DNA of 64,000 nt from Pseudomonas fragi (lineage in GTDB: Bacteria > Pseudomonadota > Gammaproteobacteria > Pseudomonadales > Pseudomonadaceae), in assembly GCF_900105835.1 (NCBI RefSeq), contig NZ_LT629783.1:1860001-1924000 (forward strand), in the 5' to 3' direction. Shown one piece after another: positions 1-9,168 of the stretch. Each line of letters opens with the position of its first letter. Position 1 is the stretch's first letter. The position numbers and the translations under genes are program-made. A model generated the notes under the pieces. It made no database searches and was not told the DNA's origin. It saw nothing but the letters and a program-made list of their open reading frames with translations.

Positions 1-750
1 ATTGAGGTACTGCTTGAAGATGCGCTCCAGTTGCCGACGGGAAACGCACACATGCTGGGCGATTTCGTCGGTGGTCAGGGGCTCTTCGATATTGGCCTCC
101 ATCAGCAGCACAGCCTGGGTCAACTTGGGATGGCTGGAGCCAAGGCGGTTTTGCAGGGGAATGCGTTGACGCTCGCCACCTTCACGGATGCGCTCGACCA
201 CCAGCTCTTCAGACACCGCTCCGGCCAGCTCGGCACCATGATCGCGAGCCAGTACCGCCAGCAACAGGTCGAGCACCGACAAGCCGCCACAGGCACTGAG
301 ACGGTCACGGTCCCAGTCAAACAGATGACTGGTGGCAATCACCTTGGGGAAGCGCTCGGCAAAATCATCCTGCCAGCGCCAGTGAACCGCCGCACGGTAA
401 CCATCGAGCAGGCCCAGTTGTGCCAGCGGGTAAACGCCCGCTGACAATCCGCCAATGACGCACCCTGCCCGCACCAGCTGTTTGAGCGCACTGCTCAAGG
501 CCGGGGCCAGGGCCGCTGGCGGCTCATCGGCGAGCAAAAACAGTTTTTGGCAGCCTTCCAGCTTGCCGTTCCAGGGCTCACCGGGCAATTGCCAGGCACC
601 CTCGAGCGGCGCTTCGGCCTGCAGGAACAACAATTCGTAAACGACTTCAGGATGCACGCGCTGGGCAACACGCAACGCTTCCTCGGCCAGCGCCAGGGTC
701 AGGGCCTTGGTGCTGGGCCAAATGAGGAAACCAATTCGATGGGCGGTCAT
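1..750 (-). CDS. argR: ArgR, AraC-family regulator of arginine metabolism (3' end beyond window)
   Basis: The minus strand is open for 250 codons from an ATG at 750 to the window edge, so the C-terminus is missing. The N-terminal ~170 residues look like a DJ-1/PfpI (GlxA-type) sensor domain, starting MTAHRIGFLIWPSTKALTLA. The visible end enters an AraC-type helix-turn-helix (LTTDEIAQHVCVSRRQLERI). This build matches Pseudomonas ArgR, which activates arginine and ornithine uptake and catabolism and represses biosynthesis. It follows the ATPase gene of the aot operon by 115 nt, the order known for aotJQMOP-argR. The family alone would only say GlxA-like AraC regulator; the neighbours make argR likely. 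Confidence 0.87.
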   Translation of the reverse strand, partial: MTAHRIGFLIWPSTKALTLALAEEALRVAQRVHPEVVYELLFLQAEAPLEGAWQLPGEPWNGKLEGCQKLFLLADEPPAALAPALSSALKQLVRAGCVIGGLSAGVYPLAQLGLLDGYRAAVHWRWQDDFAERFPKVIATSHLFDWDRDRLSACGGLSVLDLLLAVLARDHGAELAGAVSEELVVERIREGGERQRIPLQNRLGSSHPKLTQAVLLMEANIEEPLTTDEIAQHVCVSRRQLERIFKQYLN

Positions 751-865
751 AGCGTGCTATCCGGAACGAGAACAGGAATAAAACCAATACACCCAGCCTA
801 GGCCAGCTGCGCGGGATGCGGAGCATGACCTATTTTGGTGCATGGCGGCAGTGTTAAAACTGCAG

Positions 866-1630
866 TTACTTCAAGCTGCCCGACAAAAACTGCTGCAAAC
901 GCTCGCATTGCGGGTTGACCAGCACTTCACGCGGGTCGCCGCTCTCTTCAACTATCCCCTTGTGCAGGAACACCAGCTGGTTCGACACTTCACGGGCAAA
1001 ACCCATTTCGTGGGTCACCACCACCATCGTGCGGCCTTCCTGGGCCAGGTCCTGCATCACCTTGAGCACATCACCCACCAGCTCCGGGTCAAGTGCTGAC
1101 GTTGGCTCGTCAAACAGCATGACTTCCGGCTCCATCGCCAGGGCGCGGGCAATCGCCACACGCTGCTGCTCGCCACCCGACATATGCCCCGGGTAGGCGT
1201 CCTTGCGATGGGACACGCCCACTTTCTGCAGGTAGTGCTCAGCCTTGTCACGGGCCTCGGCCTTGGACATGCCCAGCACATGCACCGGCGCTTCCATGAT
1301 GTTTTCCAGCGCGGTCATATGTGACCACAGATTGAAATGCTGGAACACCATCGACAGGCGCGAGCGCATGCGCTGCAACTGCTTGGGATCGGCGGCCTTG
1401 AGCGCGCCATCTTTGCTGGCGATCAGCTTGAGCTCTTCGCCGTTGAGCAGGATCTTGCCGGCATGGGGCTGCTCGAGCAGGTTGATGCAACGCAAGAAGG
1501 TACTTTTGCCGGAACCACTGGAACCGATGATGCTGATCACATCGCCTGCCTTGGCGGCCAGTGAAACGCCTTTGAGCACTTCATGACTGCCATAGCGTTT
1601 ATGCAGGTCTTGGACTTCAAGTTTGTACAT
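866..1630 (-). CDS. aotP: AotP, ATP-binding subunit of basic amino acid ABC transporter
   Basis: A 254-residue ABC ATPase of the polar amino acid uptake family, powering import of arginine/ornithine with AotJ, AotQ and AotM at the inner membrane. Walker A (GSSGSGKST, about residue 38), the signature loop (MSGGEQQRVAIARAL) and Walker B (VMLFDEPTSALDP) are all intact. A longer reading adds five residues from 1645. I chose the internal start (MYKLEVQDLHKRYG) because it matches the usual length and N-terminus of this family. It lies 23 nt after aotO and before argR, in one minus-strand operon. Confidence 0.93.
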   Translation of the reverse strand: MYKLEVQDLHKRYGSHEVLKGVSLAAKAGDVISIIGSSGSGKSTFLRCINLLEQPHAGKILLNGEELKLIASKDGALKAADPKQLQRMRSRLSMVFQHFNLWSHMTALENIMEAPVHVLGMSKAEARDKAEHYLQKVGVSHRKDAYPGHMSGGEQQRVAIARALAMEPEVMLFDEPTSALDPELVGDVLKVMQDLAQEGRTMVVVTHEMGFAREVSNQLVFLHKGIVEESGDPREVLVNPQCERLQQFLSGSLK

Positions 1631-1653
1631 GCTGTCGGTTCTCACAAAAACAG

Positions 1654-2766
1654 TCAGTCGTTGAGCAAGCGCCCGTGGCGCAAAGGCTCTCGCCCCGCCA
1701 CTTTAGCCAGCCAGAAACCGGGTTGGGCATAACGCAGGCGCTCAACGGCAAATAACACGCCGGATGTTCCTGCGCATACCGTACTGACCCGGTCAGATAA
1801 AGGATCAATCACTTCAAACAGCGGCTCGCCCTTTTCAACCCAGGCGCCCACCGGACGTAAAAAACTCACCACACCAGGGTGCGGTGCAAACAATAACTCA
1901 GTGCCTTCAAACGGCATGCCTTCGCAGGTGTCATGCTGTGCAGCAGGCCAGTCGCCATTGATCAGCCCTTGTTCGGCCAGAAACGCCAGAATACCCTCGG
2001 CATACGCTTCGGCCTGGGGCCTGCCGGTATCGGCCTGACCGCCCAGCTCCAGGGTGGTGGACATGCAGGCCAATGGAATCTGCGCATCGGCAAACCGGCG
2101 CTGCAAACGCAGCCAGGGTACTGAGCAGGCTTCATCGAAGGAGCTGCCACCCGAGTCTTCAGCCAGCAAGCCAACCCGAACACCCAGATGCGCAGCCAGC
2201 GAACGCCACTGCGGCCAATGCTGGGGCAACGCGTACATGTGCAGGGCAGCGTCGGTTTCACAGTGCAGGTCCAGCACAATGTCCGCATTGCAGGCATGGC
2301 TCAACAAGACACGCTGCATACCTTGCAACGGGCTGGTCGCCGCTGGCAACCCGGCCAGCACCTCCAGCATGGCCTGGCGGATCAGCCGGGTATTGGCGTG
2401 GGGATCATCCCCCAGGCGACCTGCCAGCCGCTGCGCTACCGGCTCACTCAACTCGACAAAATCGCGATTGAAGTTCTTGCCGCTGTCAAACTCGAAACGC
2501 CCCTGGTGGCTGCCTTGCAGCAACTGGCCAAGCCCCAGGGGGTTGGCCACGGGCACCAGCTCAATCACACCGTTCAAGGCGCCACGGGCTTCAAGTTCGC
2601 TCAGGCGTTTCTTCAGCTCCCAGGCACAACGCATGCCCGGCAGCTCGTCGGCATGCAGGCTGGCCTGGATATAGGCCTTGCGCTCACCTGCGCCGAACCG
2701 GAACACCGTCAAATGACGCTCGCAACCCAGGTTGCTCCAGGGCAGCAGGTGATCGATACGTTCCAT
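1654..2766 (-). CDS. aotO: AotO, succinylglutamate desuccinylase/aspartoacylase-family protein
   Basis: A 370-residue protein of the M14-type zinc hydrolase superfamily (AstE/aspartoacylase branch). The early stretch YIQASLHADELPGM has the expected H..DE zinc-ligand pattern, and VLDLHCETDA near residue 165 supplies the later His. The C-terminal ~90 residues resemble a biotinyl/lipoyl-like barrel (PHPGVVSFLRPVGAWVEKGE). It sits inside the transporter operon, 3 nt after aotM, as in the Pseudomonas aot cluster. Its role is not settled and it is reported as dispensable for transport; deacylation of an arginine-derived compound is an inference. Confidence 0.85.
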   Translation of the reverse strand: MERIDHLLPWSNLGCERHLTVFRFGAGERKAYIQASLHADELPGMRCAWELKKRLSELEARGALNGVIELVPVANPLGLGQLLQGSHQGRFEFDSGKNFNRDFVELSEPVAQRLAGRLGDDPHANTRLIRQAMLEVLAGLPAATSPLQGMQRVLLSHACNADIVLDLHCETDAALHMYALPQHWPQWRSLAAHLGVRVGLLAEDSGGSSFDEACSVPWLRLQRRFADAQIPLACMSTTLELGGQADTGRPQAEAYAEGILAFLAEQGLINGDWPAAQHDTCEGMPFEGTELLFAPHPGVVSFLRPVGAWVEKGEPLFEVIDPLSDRVSTVCAGTSGVLFAVERLRYAQPGFWLAKVAGREPLRHGRLLND

Positions 2767-2769
2767 CGG

Positions 2770-3468
2770 TCAGGCCTTGCGCGGGGCCATATAGCCCAGC
2801 CAGCGGCGCTCGGCCAGTTTGAACAGGCGCACCAGAATGAACGTCAGGCACAGGTAGAAAGCACCAGCCGTGATATAGGCCTCAAACGGCAGGTAGTACT
2901 GGGCATTGACCGTACGCGCAGCGCCGGTGATGTCGATCAGGGTCACGATGGAGGCCAGGCTGGTGGTCTGCAACATCATGATCACTTCGTTGCTGTATTG
3001 CGGCAGCGCCCGGCGCATGGCCGACGGCAACAGAATGCGGCGATACATCTTGGAACGGGACATGCCCATCGCCTTGGCTGCTTCAATCTCGCCATTGGGC
3101 GTGGCCCGCAAGCTGCCGGCAATGATTTCGGCAGTATAGGCACTGGTATTGATGGCAAATGCCAGGCAGGCGCAGAAGGTGGCACTGGACAACAGCGGCC
3201 ACATAAAGCTGTCACGGATGACTTCGAACTGGGCCAGACCGTAATAGATCAAGAACAGCTGCACCAGCATCGGCGTGCCACGAATCACATAGGTAAACAG
3301 CCAGGCAGGAAAGTTGACCCAGGCCTGCTTGGAGACCCGCATCAAACCCAGCGGCACGGCCGCCAGCAAGCCGAAAAACAGCGAGATACCCAGCAGTTTC
3401 ACGGTTTCCAGCAGCCCGCTCAGGTACAGCGGCATGCTGGCCCAGATGACGTTGTAGTCAAAGATCAT
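2770..3468 (-). CDS. aotM: AotM, permease subunit of basic amino acid ABC transporter
   Basis: A 232-residue inner-membrane permease of the HisM/ArtM type with about five hydrophobic segments. The EAA-type loop that contacts the ATPase is visible around EIEAAKAMGMSRSKMYRRIL. Its start overlaps the end of aotQ by 4 nt and it ends 3 nt before aotO, so translation is probably coupled. It forms the membrane heterodimer with AotQ. Confidence 0.93.
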   Translation of the reverse strand: MIFDYNVIWASMPLYLSGLLETVKLLGISLFFGLLAAVPLGLMRVSKQAWVNFPAWLFTYVIRGTPMLVQLFLIYYGLAQFEVIRDSFMWPLLSSATFCACLAFAINTSAYTAEIIAGSLRATPNGEIEAAKAMGMSRSKMYRRILLPSAMRRALPQYSNEVIMMLQTTSLASIVTLIDITGAARTVNAQYYLPFEAYITAGAFYLCLTFILVRLFKLAERRWLGYMAPRKA

Positions 3469-4154
3469 AGCTCAGCCGCCCTAACGCCTACCGAGTAGCG
3501 CTTCTCAAGTTGTCGCAGTGCCAGCAGCGAAACACTGGTCAGTACCAGGTACATCGCTGCAACGGCCAGGAAGAAGGTGAACGGCTCGCGGGTGGCATCC
3601 GCCGCCTGCTTGGCCTTGAACATCATGTCTTGCAGGCCCACCACCGAAATCAGCGCCGTAGCCTTGGTCAACACCAGCCAGTTATTGGTAAAGCCAGGGA
3701 TCGCCAGGCGAATCATCTGCGGCACCAATACCCGGAAAAACACCTGGAACGGACTCATGCCATACGCCATGCCGGCTTCAGCCTGCCCCTTGGGGATGGC
3801 CATGAACGCACCACGAAACGTCTCGGACAGGTAGGCACCAAAAATAAAGCCCAGGGTGCCGATACCGGCAGCCAACGGGTTCAAGTCAATGTAATCGTCG
3901 TAGCCCAGCATTGGCGCCACGCGATTGAGCAAGTCCTGACCGCCGTAGAAAATCAGCAAAATCAGCACAAGGTCGGGAATCCCGCGGATTACCGTTGAAT
4001 ACAGATCGCCCATCCAAGCCAGCCAACGTACCGGCGACAAGCGCAACGAAACACCGATCAGACCTAGAACAATGGCCAGGGCCATGGACGACAAGGCGAG
4101 CTGAAGCGTCAGCCAAGCGCCATCGAGGATGACAGCCCCGTAGCCTTTCAACAT
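3465..4154 (-). CDS. aotQ: AotQ, permease subunit of basic amino acid ABC transporter
   Basis: A 229-residue HisQ/ArtQ-type membrane permease with several hydrophobic segments and an EAA loop (QAEAGMAYGMSPFQVFFRVL). It is the first permease gene after the binding-protein gene and is separated from it by 104 nt holding a terminator-like hairpin. It overlaps aotM by 4 nt. Partner of AotM in the translocation pore. Confidence 0.93.
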   Translation of the reverse strand: MLKGYGAVILDGAWLTLQLALSSMALAIVLGLIGVSLRLSPVRWLAWMGDLYSTVIRGIPDLVLILLIFYGGQDLLNRVAPMLGYDDYIDLNPLAAGIGTLGFIFGAYLSETFRGAFMAIPKGQAEAGMAYGMSPFQVFFRVLVPQMIRLAIPGFTNNWLVLTKATALISVVGLQDMMFKAKQAADATREPFTFFLAVAAMYLVLTSVSLLALRQLEKRYSVGVRAAEL

Positions 4155-4193
4155 GATTCCGGCCCTCTAGAAAAATAGCTCGAAAATGAGGAT

Positions 4194-4237
4194 GAAAAAA
4201 TGGCGCAAACTTCAGAGATCCTGTCGCTTGCGCCATT
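4194..4237 (-). terminator. Intercistronic hairpin between aotJ and aotQ
   Basis: AATGGCGCAA (4199-4208) and TTGCGCCATT (4228-4237) form a perfect 10-bp stem. Read in the direction of the operon (minus) the stem is followed by a run of T. It lies between the binding-protein gene and the first permease gene. Such partial terminators usually let the binding protein be made in excess over the membrane parts, and that is the likely role here. Confidence 0.7.
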
Positions 4238-4258
4238 CAGACGTACTGCTGCGATGTA

Positions 4259-5032
4259 TTACTGACCGTAAATATCGAAGTTGAAGTACTTGTCCTGGAT
4301 TTGCTTGTACTTGCCGTTTTCACGGATAGCCGTGATGGCAGCGTTGATCTTGTCTTTCAGGGCGTCGCCCTTGCGCACGGCGATACCCACGCCATCACCA
4401 AAGTATTTCACGTCGGTGAAAGCCGGGCCTGCGAACGCATAGCCTTTGCCAGCCGGGGTTTTCAGGAAACCGTCTTCCAGCAAAGTGGCGTCGGCAACGG
4501 TACCGTCAAGACGACCCGCTTCAACATCCAGGTAGATTTCGTTCTGCGAGCCGTAAGGCACGACTACTGCGCCTTTGGGTGCCAGGACTTCCTTGGCGAA
4601 ACGGTCGTGGATCGAACCACGCTGCACGCCGATTTTCTTGCCTTTGAGTTCATCAAGGCTGTCGCTGACCACAGTACCTTCCTTCATCACCAGGCGAGCC
4701 GGGGTCAGGTAGTACTTGTTGGTGAAATCAACCGACTTCTTGCGGTCTTCGGTGATGGACATCGAGGACAGGATCGCGTCGATTTTGCGCACTTTAAGCG
4801 CAGGGATCAGACCATCGAATTCTTGCTCGACCCACACACACTTGACCTGCATCTGCTCGCACAGTGCATTACCGATGTCGTAGTCAAAACCCACGATACT
4901 GCCATCCGGGGCTTTGGAAGCGAACGGAGGGTAAGCCGCTTCAATACCAATTTTCAGAGGTTTGTCAGCAGCAAAAGCCTGCAGGGACAGCACGGACAGT
5001 GCCAGGGCGCCAAGAAGCACGAGTTTCTTCAT
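4259..5032 (-). CDS. aotJ: AotJ, periplasmic arginine/ornithine-binding protein
   Basis: A 257-residue periplasmic solute-binding protein (SBP family 3, HisJ/ArgT type). It opens with a clear Sec signal peptide ([21 protein letters not shown], cleavage about residue 22). It then has the family pattern [12 protein letters not shown] and [13 protein letters not shown], and ends with [17 protein letters not shown] longer frame begins at 5116, but the start at 5032 has GGAG upstream and places the signal peptide at the N-terminus. It delivers basic amino acids to AotQ/AotM/AotP and is the promoter-proximal gene of the operon. Confidence 0.94.
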   Translation of the reverse strand: MKKLVLLGALALSVLSLQAFAADKPLKIGIEAAYPPFASKAPDGSIVGFDYDIGNALCEQMQVKCVWVEQEFDGLIPALKVRKIDAILSSMSITEDRKKSVDFTNKYYLTPARLVMKEGTVVSDSLDELKGKKIGVQRGSIHDRFAKEVLAPKGAVVVPYGSQNEIYLDVEAGRLDGTVADATLLEDGFLKTPAGKGYAFAGPAFTDVKYFGDGVGIAVRKGDALKDKINAAITAIRENGKYKQIQDKYFNFDIYGQ

Positions 5033-5177
5033 CTTAGGACTCCATCGGTAAAGGCAATAAAAGCAGAGTGAGCCTGAGCCCAATATGCGGAGGTTAAACC
5101 GGGAATGCGGCGCCACGTCCTACTGGCGTTGCGCTGTGACCAGCACAACAACGACGAGCGAGTGATCGGCATTCTAA

Positions 5178-5213
5178 CGACAGGCTTCAAGCCGTTATTT
5201 CTTCAATGCGACA
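5178..5213 (-). promoter_or_regulatory. Candidate ArgR-binding region upstream of aotJ
   Basis: On the minus strand TGTCGC-ATTGAA-GAAA (5198-5213) fits the Pseudomonas ArgR half-site pattern TGTCGC-N6-GNAA. A second partial half-site, TGTCGT, ends at 5182, with its TGTCG 30 bp from the first. The site lies about 165-180 bp upstream of the aotJ start codon. The match is to a remembered consensus; binding is inferred. Confidence 0.5.
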
Positions 5214-5492
5214 ACTAATTACAGATGCATCGAAAAAGGCGGCCTTGCGTGTTGACATCTCTGCAAATAAATGCAAGAGGAAAAGACGTAGAACCTATAG
5301 AAGCTGCAAATAGCGGGCCTATTATTCGCAAACCCTTCTATTCCGGCAAGTGCAGCGTTTAATCTTATTTTTTCAGGGCACCAGAAGGGCTCTAAATCGG
5401 TGCTTTGGGTGTCGCAAAGCCCCATCTTGGAGCCGTCGGTTACATATTCGGTAACACCGCCCGCCTGCGCGCACAGTTGCAATTGTCTTGCC

Positions 5493-5611
5493 GGCCCTGA
5501 ATGCACCTTGTGGGAGCGGGCTTGCTCGCGATGACGGCGCTTCGGTTTATCTAGCACACCGCATCGCCTGCATCGCGAGCAAGCCCGCTCCCACAAGGTG
5601 CATTCAGGGCC
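5493..5611. repeat. REP pair (inverted), extended arms
   Basis: Two head-to-head copies of the GTGGGAGCGGGCTTGCTCGC repetitive extragenic palindrome. Here the arms continue outward, so GGCCCTGAATGCACCTT on the left mirrors the right side and nearly 40 nt per arm can pair. It sits between the divergently separated aotJ upstream region and the acsA terminator. The rest of 5214-5492 shows no gene. Confidence 0.9.
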
Positions 5612-5614
5612 ACC

Positions 5615-5651
5615 ATAAAAAAGCCCCGCCAGGCAACACCGGACGGGGCTC
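5615..5651 (-). terminator. Terminator of acsA
   Basis: AGCCCCG (5622-5628) pairs with CGGGGCT (5644-5650). On the minus strand the stem is followed by TTTTTT, directly after the acsA stop codon at 5670. Confidence 0.85.
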
Positions 5652-5669
5652 GATGACGCTCGGAACGCC

Positions 5670-7625
5670 TTATGCGACTTTCATGCCTTTATGGGTATCG
5701 ATCAAGTGCTGCACCACACCCGGGTCAGCCAGGGTTGAGATATCGCCCAGGCCGTCGTACTCACCGGTGGCAATCTTGCGCAGGATACGGCGCATGATCT
5801 TGCCCGAACGGGTTTTCGGCAGGCCCGGCGCCCACTGGATAACATCCGGCGAGGCGATTGGACCAATCTCCTTGCGCACCCAATTTTTCAGTTCAAGACG
5901 CAACTCTTCGCTTGGCTCTTCGCCACCATTGAGGGTGACGTACACATAGATGCCCTGCCCCTTGATGTCATGAGGCACGCCCACCACTGCAGCCTCAGCG
6001 ACTTTGGGGTGAGCCACCATCGCGCTTTCGATTTCCGCGGTACCCATCCGGTGACCGGACACGTTAAGCACATCATCCACGCGGCCGGTGATCCAGTAGT
6101 AACCGTCTTCGTCACGGCGCGCGCCGTCACCGGTGAAGTACATGCCACGGAAGGTCTTGAAGTAGGTGTCGACGAAACGGTCATGATCGCCGTACAGGGT
6201 CCGCGCCTGGCCCGGCCACGAATCGAGAATCACCAGGTTACCTTCAGCCGCCCCCTCTATAAGGTTGCCCAGGTTATCCACCAGCCCCGGTACCACACCA
6301 AAGAACGGACGCGCCGCAGAGCCAGGCTTGAGTGCATGCGCACCCGGCAGCGGGCTCATCATGCAAGCGCCGGTTTCGGTCTGCCACCAGGTATCCACAA
6401 TCGGGCAGCGTTCCTTGCCAACGGTTGTGTAGTACCAGTTCCAGGCCTCGGGGTTGATCGGCTCGCCCACCGAACCCAGCAGGCGCAAGCTGGAACCATC
6501 GGCATCCTTAACCGCCGCCTGACCTTCGGCCATCATGGCGCGAATGGCTGTAGGCGCGGTGTAGAGAATATTGACCTTGTGCTTGTCGACGATTTTCGAC
6601 ACCCGGGTAATGTCCGGGTAGTTCGGCACGCCTTCGAACAGCACGGTGGTCGCGCCGTTGGCCAACGGCCCGTAGACGATATACGTGTGACCGGTTACCC
6701 AGCCGACGTCCGCCGTGCACCAGTACACCTCACCCGGGCGGTAGTCGAACACGCGCTCGTGGGTCAACGCGGCATAGAGCAGGTAACCGCCGGTGGTGTG
6801 CTGCACACCTTTGGGCTTGCCGGTAGAACCGGAGGTATAAAGGATGAACAGGGCTTCTTCAGCGCCCATTTCTTTAGGCGCACAGTGAGTCGAGGCCACG
6901 GCCATCAGGTCGTGGTACCAGATATCACGGTGCTTGTACCAGGCAATGTCGCCGCCGGTGCGCTTGAACACGATGATCTTCTGTACGCTGGAGGTATCCG
7001 GGTTGGTCAGGGCCACATCGACATTGGCCTTGAGCGCGGTACGCTTGCCGCCGCGCAAGCCTTCATCGGCGGTGATCACCACCTTGGATTTGCAGTCGAT
7101 GATCCTGCCGGCCAGCGCCTCTGGCGAGAAGCCGCCGAACACCACCGAGTGAATGGCACCGATCCGGGTACATGCCAGCATGGCGACCACAGCCTCGGGC
7201 ACCATCGGCATATAAATAGTGACCACGTCACCCCGGTGCACATCCTGACCGCGCAAGGCGTTGGCCAGCTTGCACACTTCCTCGTGCAGTTCACGGTAGG
7301 TAATGTTGCGTTGCTCGGAAGGGTCATCCCCTTCCCAAATGATCGCTACCTGATCGCCGCGTTCGGCAAGGTGGCGGTCCAGGCAGTTGTAGGAAACGTT
7401 GAGGGTGCCGTCCGCGAACCACTTGATATCAACATGATGGTCGTCGAAAGACGTCTGCTTGACGGTAGTGAAAGGCTTGATCCAGTCGAGACGCTTTGCT
7501 TGTTCGCGCCAGAAGCCATCCGGGTTGACGACGGACTGCTGGTACATCGCCTTGTAGGTCGCCTCGTCGGTCAGCGTATTGGCAGCGACTTCAGGGCGTA
7601 CGGGATACAGGGAAGCGGCACTCAT
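5670..7625 (-). CDS. acsA: Acetyl-CoA synthetase (AMP-forming)
   Basis: A 651-residue acetate:CoA ligase, the usual length. It activates acetate to acetyl-adenylate and then acetyl-CoA in the cytosol. The adenylate-forming P-loop [14 protein letters not shown] (about residue 263), [27 protein letters not shown], and the C-terminal [11 protein letters not shown], whose Lys is the regulatory acetylation site in this family, are all present. The start at 7625 has GAGG 9 nt upstream. It neighbours the aot operon as in other pseudomonads and is probably a single-gene transcript ending at the hairpin just downstream. Confidence 0.96.
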   Translation of the reverse strand: MSAASLYPVRPEVAANTLTDEATYKAMYQQSVVNPDGFWREQAKRLDWIKPFTTVKQTSFDDHHVDIKWFADGTLNVSYNCLDRHLAERGDQVAIIWEGDDPSEQRNITYRELHEEVCKLANALRGQDVHRGDVVTIYMPMVPEAVVAMLACTRIGAIHSVVFGGFSPEALAGRIIDCKSKVVITADEGLRGGKRTALKANVDVALTNPDTSSVQKIIVFKRTGGDIAWYKHRDIWYHDLMAVASTHCAPKEMGAEEALFILYTSGSTGKPKGVQHTTGGYLLYAALTHERVFDYRPGEVYWCTADVGWVTGHTYIVYGPLANGATTVLFEGVPNYPDITRVSKIVDKHKVNILYTAPTAIRAMMAEGQAAVKDADGSSLRLLGSVGEPINPEAWNWYYTTVGKERCPIVDTWWQTETGACMMSPLPGAHALKPGSAARPFFGVVPGLVDNLGNLIEGAAEGNLVILDSWPGQARTLYGDHDRFVDTYFKTFRGMYFTGDGARRDEDGYYWITGRVDDVLNVSGHRMGTAEIESAMVAHPKVAEAAVVGVPHDIKGQGIYVYVTLNGGEEPSEELRLELKNWVRKEIGPIASPDVIQWAPGLPKTRSGKIMRRILRKIATGEYDGLGDISTLADPGVVQHLIDTHKGMKVA

Positions 7626-7648
7626 GTTTCATACCTCAATGCTTGTAG

Positions 7649-7658
7649 TTGTTGTTTT
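7649..7658 (-). promoter_or_regulatory. Crc/Hfq-type CA motif before acsA
   Basis: On the minus strand AACAACAA(AA) lies about 24-32 nt before the acsA start and just 5' of its Shine-Dalgarno. It fits the AANAANAA catabolite-activity motif bound by Hfq/Crc in Pseudomonas. Translational repression of acsA when preferred carbon is present is inferred. Confidence 0.5.
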
Positions 7659-8040
7659 ATGACCCTGTTTTAGCCGGGCCAAGCCGTGAGTTCCATTCGA
7701 CGTTGGTAGTAAGAAACACGCAGAAAACTCGTGGTTTTTCTGCGCAAGGCTCAAGCACAGTACTTACAGCGATTTGCTGCTTGCCATGCACCTTGCAAAC
7801 GTCAGAAATGAGCCCTGTTTTCGACGATTGTTGCAGAAACTGTCAACAGTCTTTATCAAAACCCCCTCTATATGCCCGCACGGCACAGGCCTAAAATTCA
7901 TCTCGCCAACCAAGGCACCGCGATTAACCCAAGTTACAGCCCCCACGAAGGCAAGTTTAGTCGCTCTTAAATACTCAGTTTCACACACAGCCTCACAAGG
8001 GCTGTGTGACCCCACTCGACCGAAAACAGGTAAATCTGAA
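7659..8040. other. Intergenic region between acsA and DUF2790 gene
   Basis: About 380 nt with no convincing gene. It must hold the promoters of acsA (minus) and of the small exported protein gene (plus). An open frame continuing upstream of 8041 lacks a ribosome binding site and would bury the signal peptide. No confident promoter elements were recognised. Confidence 0.5.
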
Positions 8041-8304
8041 ATGAAAGCGTTGTTAGTTCTGGCCCTGAGCAGTGTGTGTCTGACCGCCATGGCTGATGAA
8101 GTGAACACACCCGCTGCGCACTCGCAACCTGCCGTAGAACAGTATTCCTACTCGTCCGAACTGGATATCGCCAAAGTCATTTCCATGAGCGAAATCCCCA
8201 GCGTCTGCGAAGTGGTACCGGCCCAGATGGTCTACGAAGACTCGCAAGGCAAGCAGCACACCCTTGAATACCGCGTGATGGGCAACGGCTGCTCCAACGG
8301 CTGA
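8041..8304 (+). CDS. Small exported DUF2790-family protein
   Basis: An 87-residue protein with a Sec signal peptide (MKALLVLALSSVCLTAMA, cleavage about residue 18). The mature part contains ISEIPSVCE-like text (SMSEIPSVCEVVPAQMVYED) and a C-terminal VMGNGC. Two Cys residues (about 60 and 84) could form a disulphide. The layout matches the DUF2790 family, abundant and mostly uncharacterised in Pseudomonas. The ATG at 8041 puts the signal peptide at the N-terminus; a weak AGGT lies upstream. Function unknown; periplasmic location inferred. Confidence 0.8.
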   Translation: MKALLVLALSSVCLTAMADEVNTPAAHSQPAVEQYSYSSELDIAKVISMSEIPSVCEVVPAQMVYEDSQGKQHTLEYRVMGNGCSNG

Positions 8305-8446
8305 TTAACGACCGGCGATTTATTCCAGCTTTAATCAACTCACTTATTTAAGCGAACCAACGCGGCGCTTAATTGCAACTTCCAACCTGACTTATATAAC
8401 GTTGAAAAGTTGCCCGCCTGCGCTTGTATCGCTCGGGAATTATTTA

Positions 8447-8665
8447 ATGAAACGTTCATTGATTGTGGCTTTGAGTTTTTCCGTCCTGGCCAGTTCGGCC
8501 TTTGCCGCCGACGGTTATGACCGCACCCACACCGCCACTTTTACTGAAGATGGCTACAACAGTACCCGCTCGGCCAACTTTGCCGAAGATGGCTACGACA
8601 GCACCCGCTCCGCCAGTTTTGCCGAAGACGGTTATAACCGCACCAACGGCCATCGCCTCAGCTAA
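8447..8665 (+). CDS. Small exported protein made of 13-residue repeats
   Basis: A 72-residue protein with a signal peptide (MKRSLIVALSFSVLASSAFA, about residues 1-20). It is followed by four tandem units of about 13 residues: ADGYDRTHTATF, EDGYNSTRSANF, EDGYDSTRSASF and EDGYNRTNGHRLS. The unit is roughly (A/T)EDGY(D/N)(S/R)T-x-S-A-x-F. The DNA repeats are close to identical in the middle units, which suggests recent duplication. The start at 8447 is preferred over 8402 because it exposes the signal peptide. I do not recognise the family; a secreted or surface peptide is a guess. A GC-rich hairpin follows at 8681-8702. Confidence 0.7.
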   Translation: MKRSLIVALSFSVLASSAFAADGYDRTHTATFTEDGYNSTRSANFAEDGYDSTRSASFAEDGYNRTNGHRLS

Positions 8666-8680
8666 CACCGCCTCGACCTG

Positions 8681-8702
8681 ACGCCCGGTATCTTCCGGGC
8701 GT
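8681..8702 (+). terminator. Possible terminator hairpin after the repeat-protein gene
   Basis: ACGCCCGG and CCGGGCGT make an 8-bp stem with a 6-nt loop, 15 nt after the stop codon. There is no clear T tract, so it may be only a structural or Rho-assisted transcript end. Confidence 0.4.
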
Positions 8703-9168
8703 GGTCTGCCTTGCATCAAATCCCCGCTCATCCCCGCTCATGCCACAGGTCATTTGGTCGCCCCGACCCATGACAAAAAAACTTCTGCCCCGGCAAACCC
8801 TCGCTCAGCCGCAGCCATGCCTAAGCCCAGGACCAATTTAGGGCGTTTCGTCGCATCCCCTGAAAAAAAACTGGCTGAAATACCTTGTGCAAAAGCCTTA
8901 TACTGCGGCCATCAAAAAGGCTTGGCATATCCCCTTCGCGGGCTATAAAACCACGCTGCTACGGCCTCAAGGCCCAGGGTGAGTGCAGGCACGACCTCCT
9001 CCCCTGAGCGACAGCGGTACAAGCCAACGTACACATTCATGTTTTTGCGTGAGCACAACGCTACTGCAAGCAACATTTCTTAGATCCAAGTGGCCTATGG
9101 CCGTGTAAAAACCAAACCATCAGTGTTTTCACACGGGCATCTGGCCCTCACGCAGGAGACGACACGTC
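8703..9168 (+). promoter_or_regulatory. Long upstream/leader region of nrdB
   Basis: About 465 nt without a convincing gene before nrdB. It contains a -10-like TATACT at about 8898 and GGCCTATGGCC at 9092-9102. A hairpin between CCGTGTAAAA (9101-9110) and TTTTCACACGG (9126-9136) ends about 20 nt before the ribosome binding site GGAG. A structured leader or NrdR-regulated promoter is possible, but I see no clear NrdR box pair. Confidence 0.4.

Noticed and set aside
5219..5596. 125-codon minus-strand frame upstream of aotJ
   Set aside because: Its N-terminus is translated from the REP element and the rest has no recognisable domain.
8754..8948. 64-codon plus-strand frame before nrdB
   Set aside because: No ribosome binding site, odd composition; it lies in the region more likely to be the nrdB promoter.
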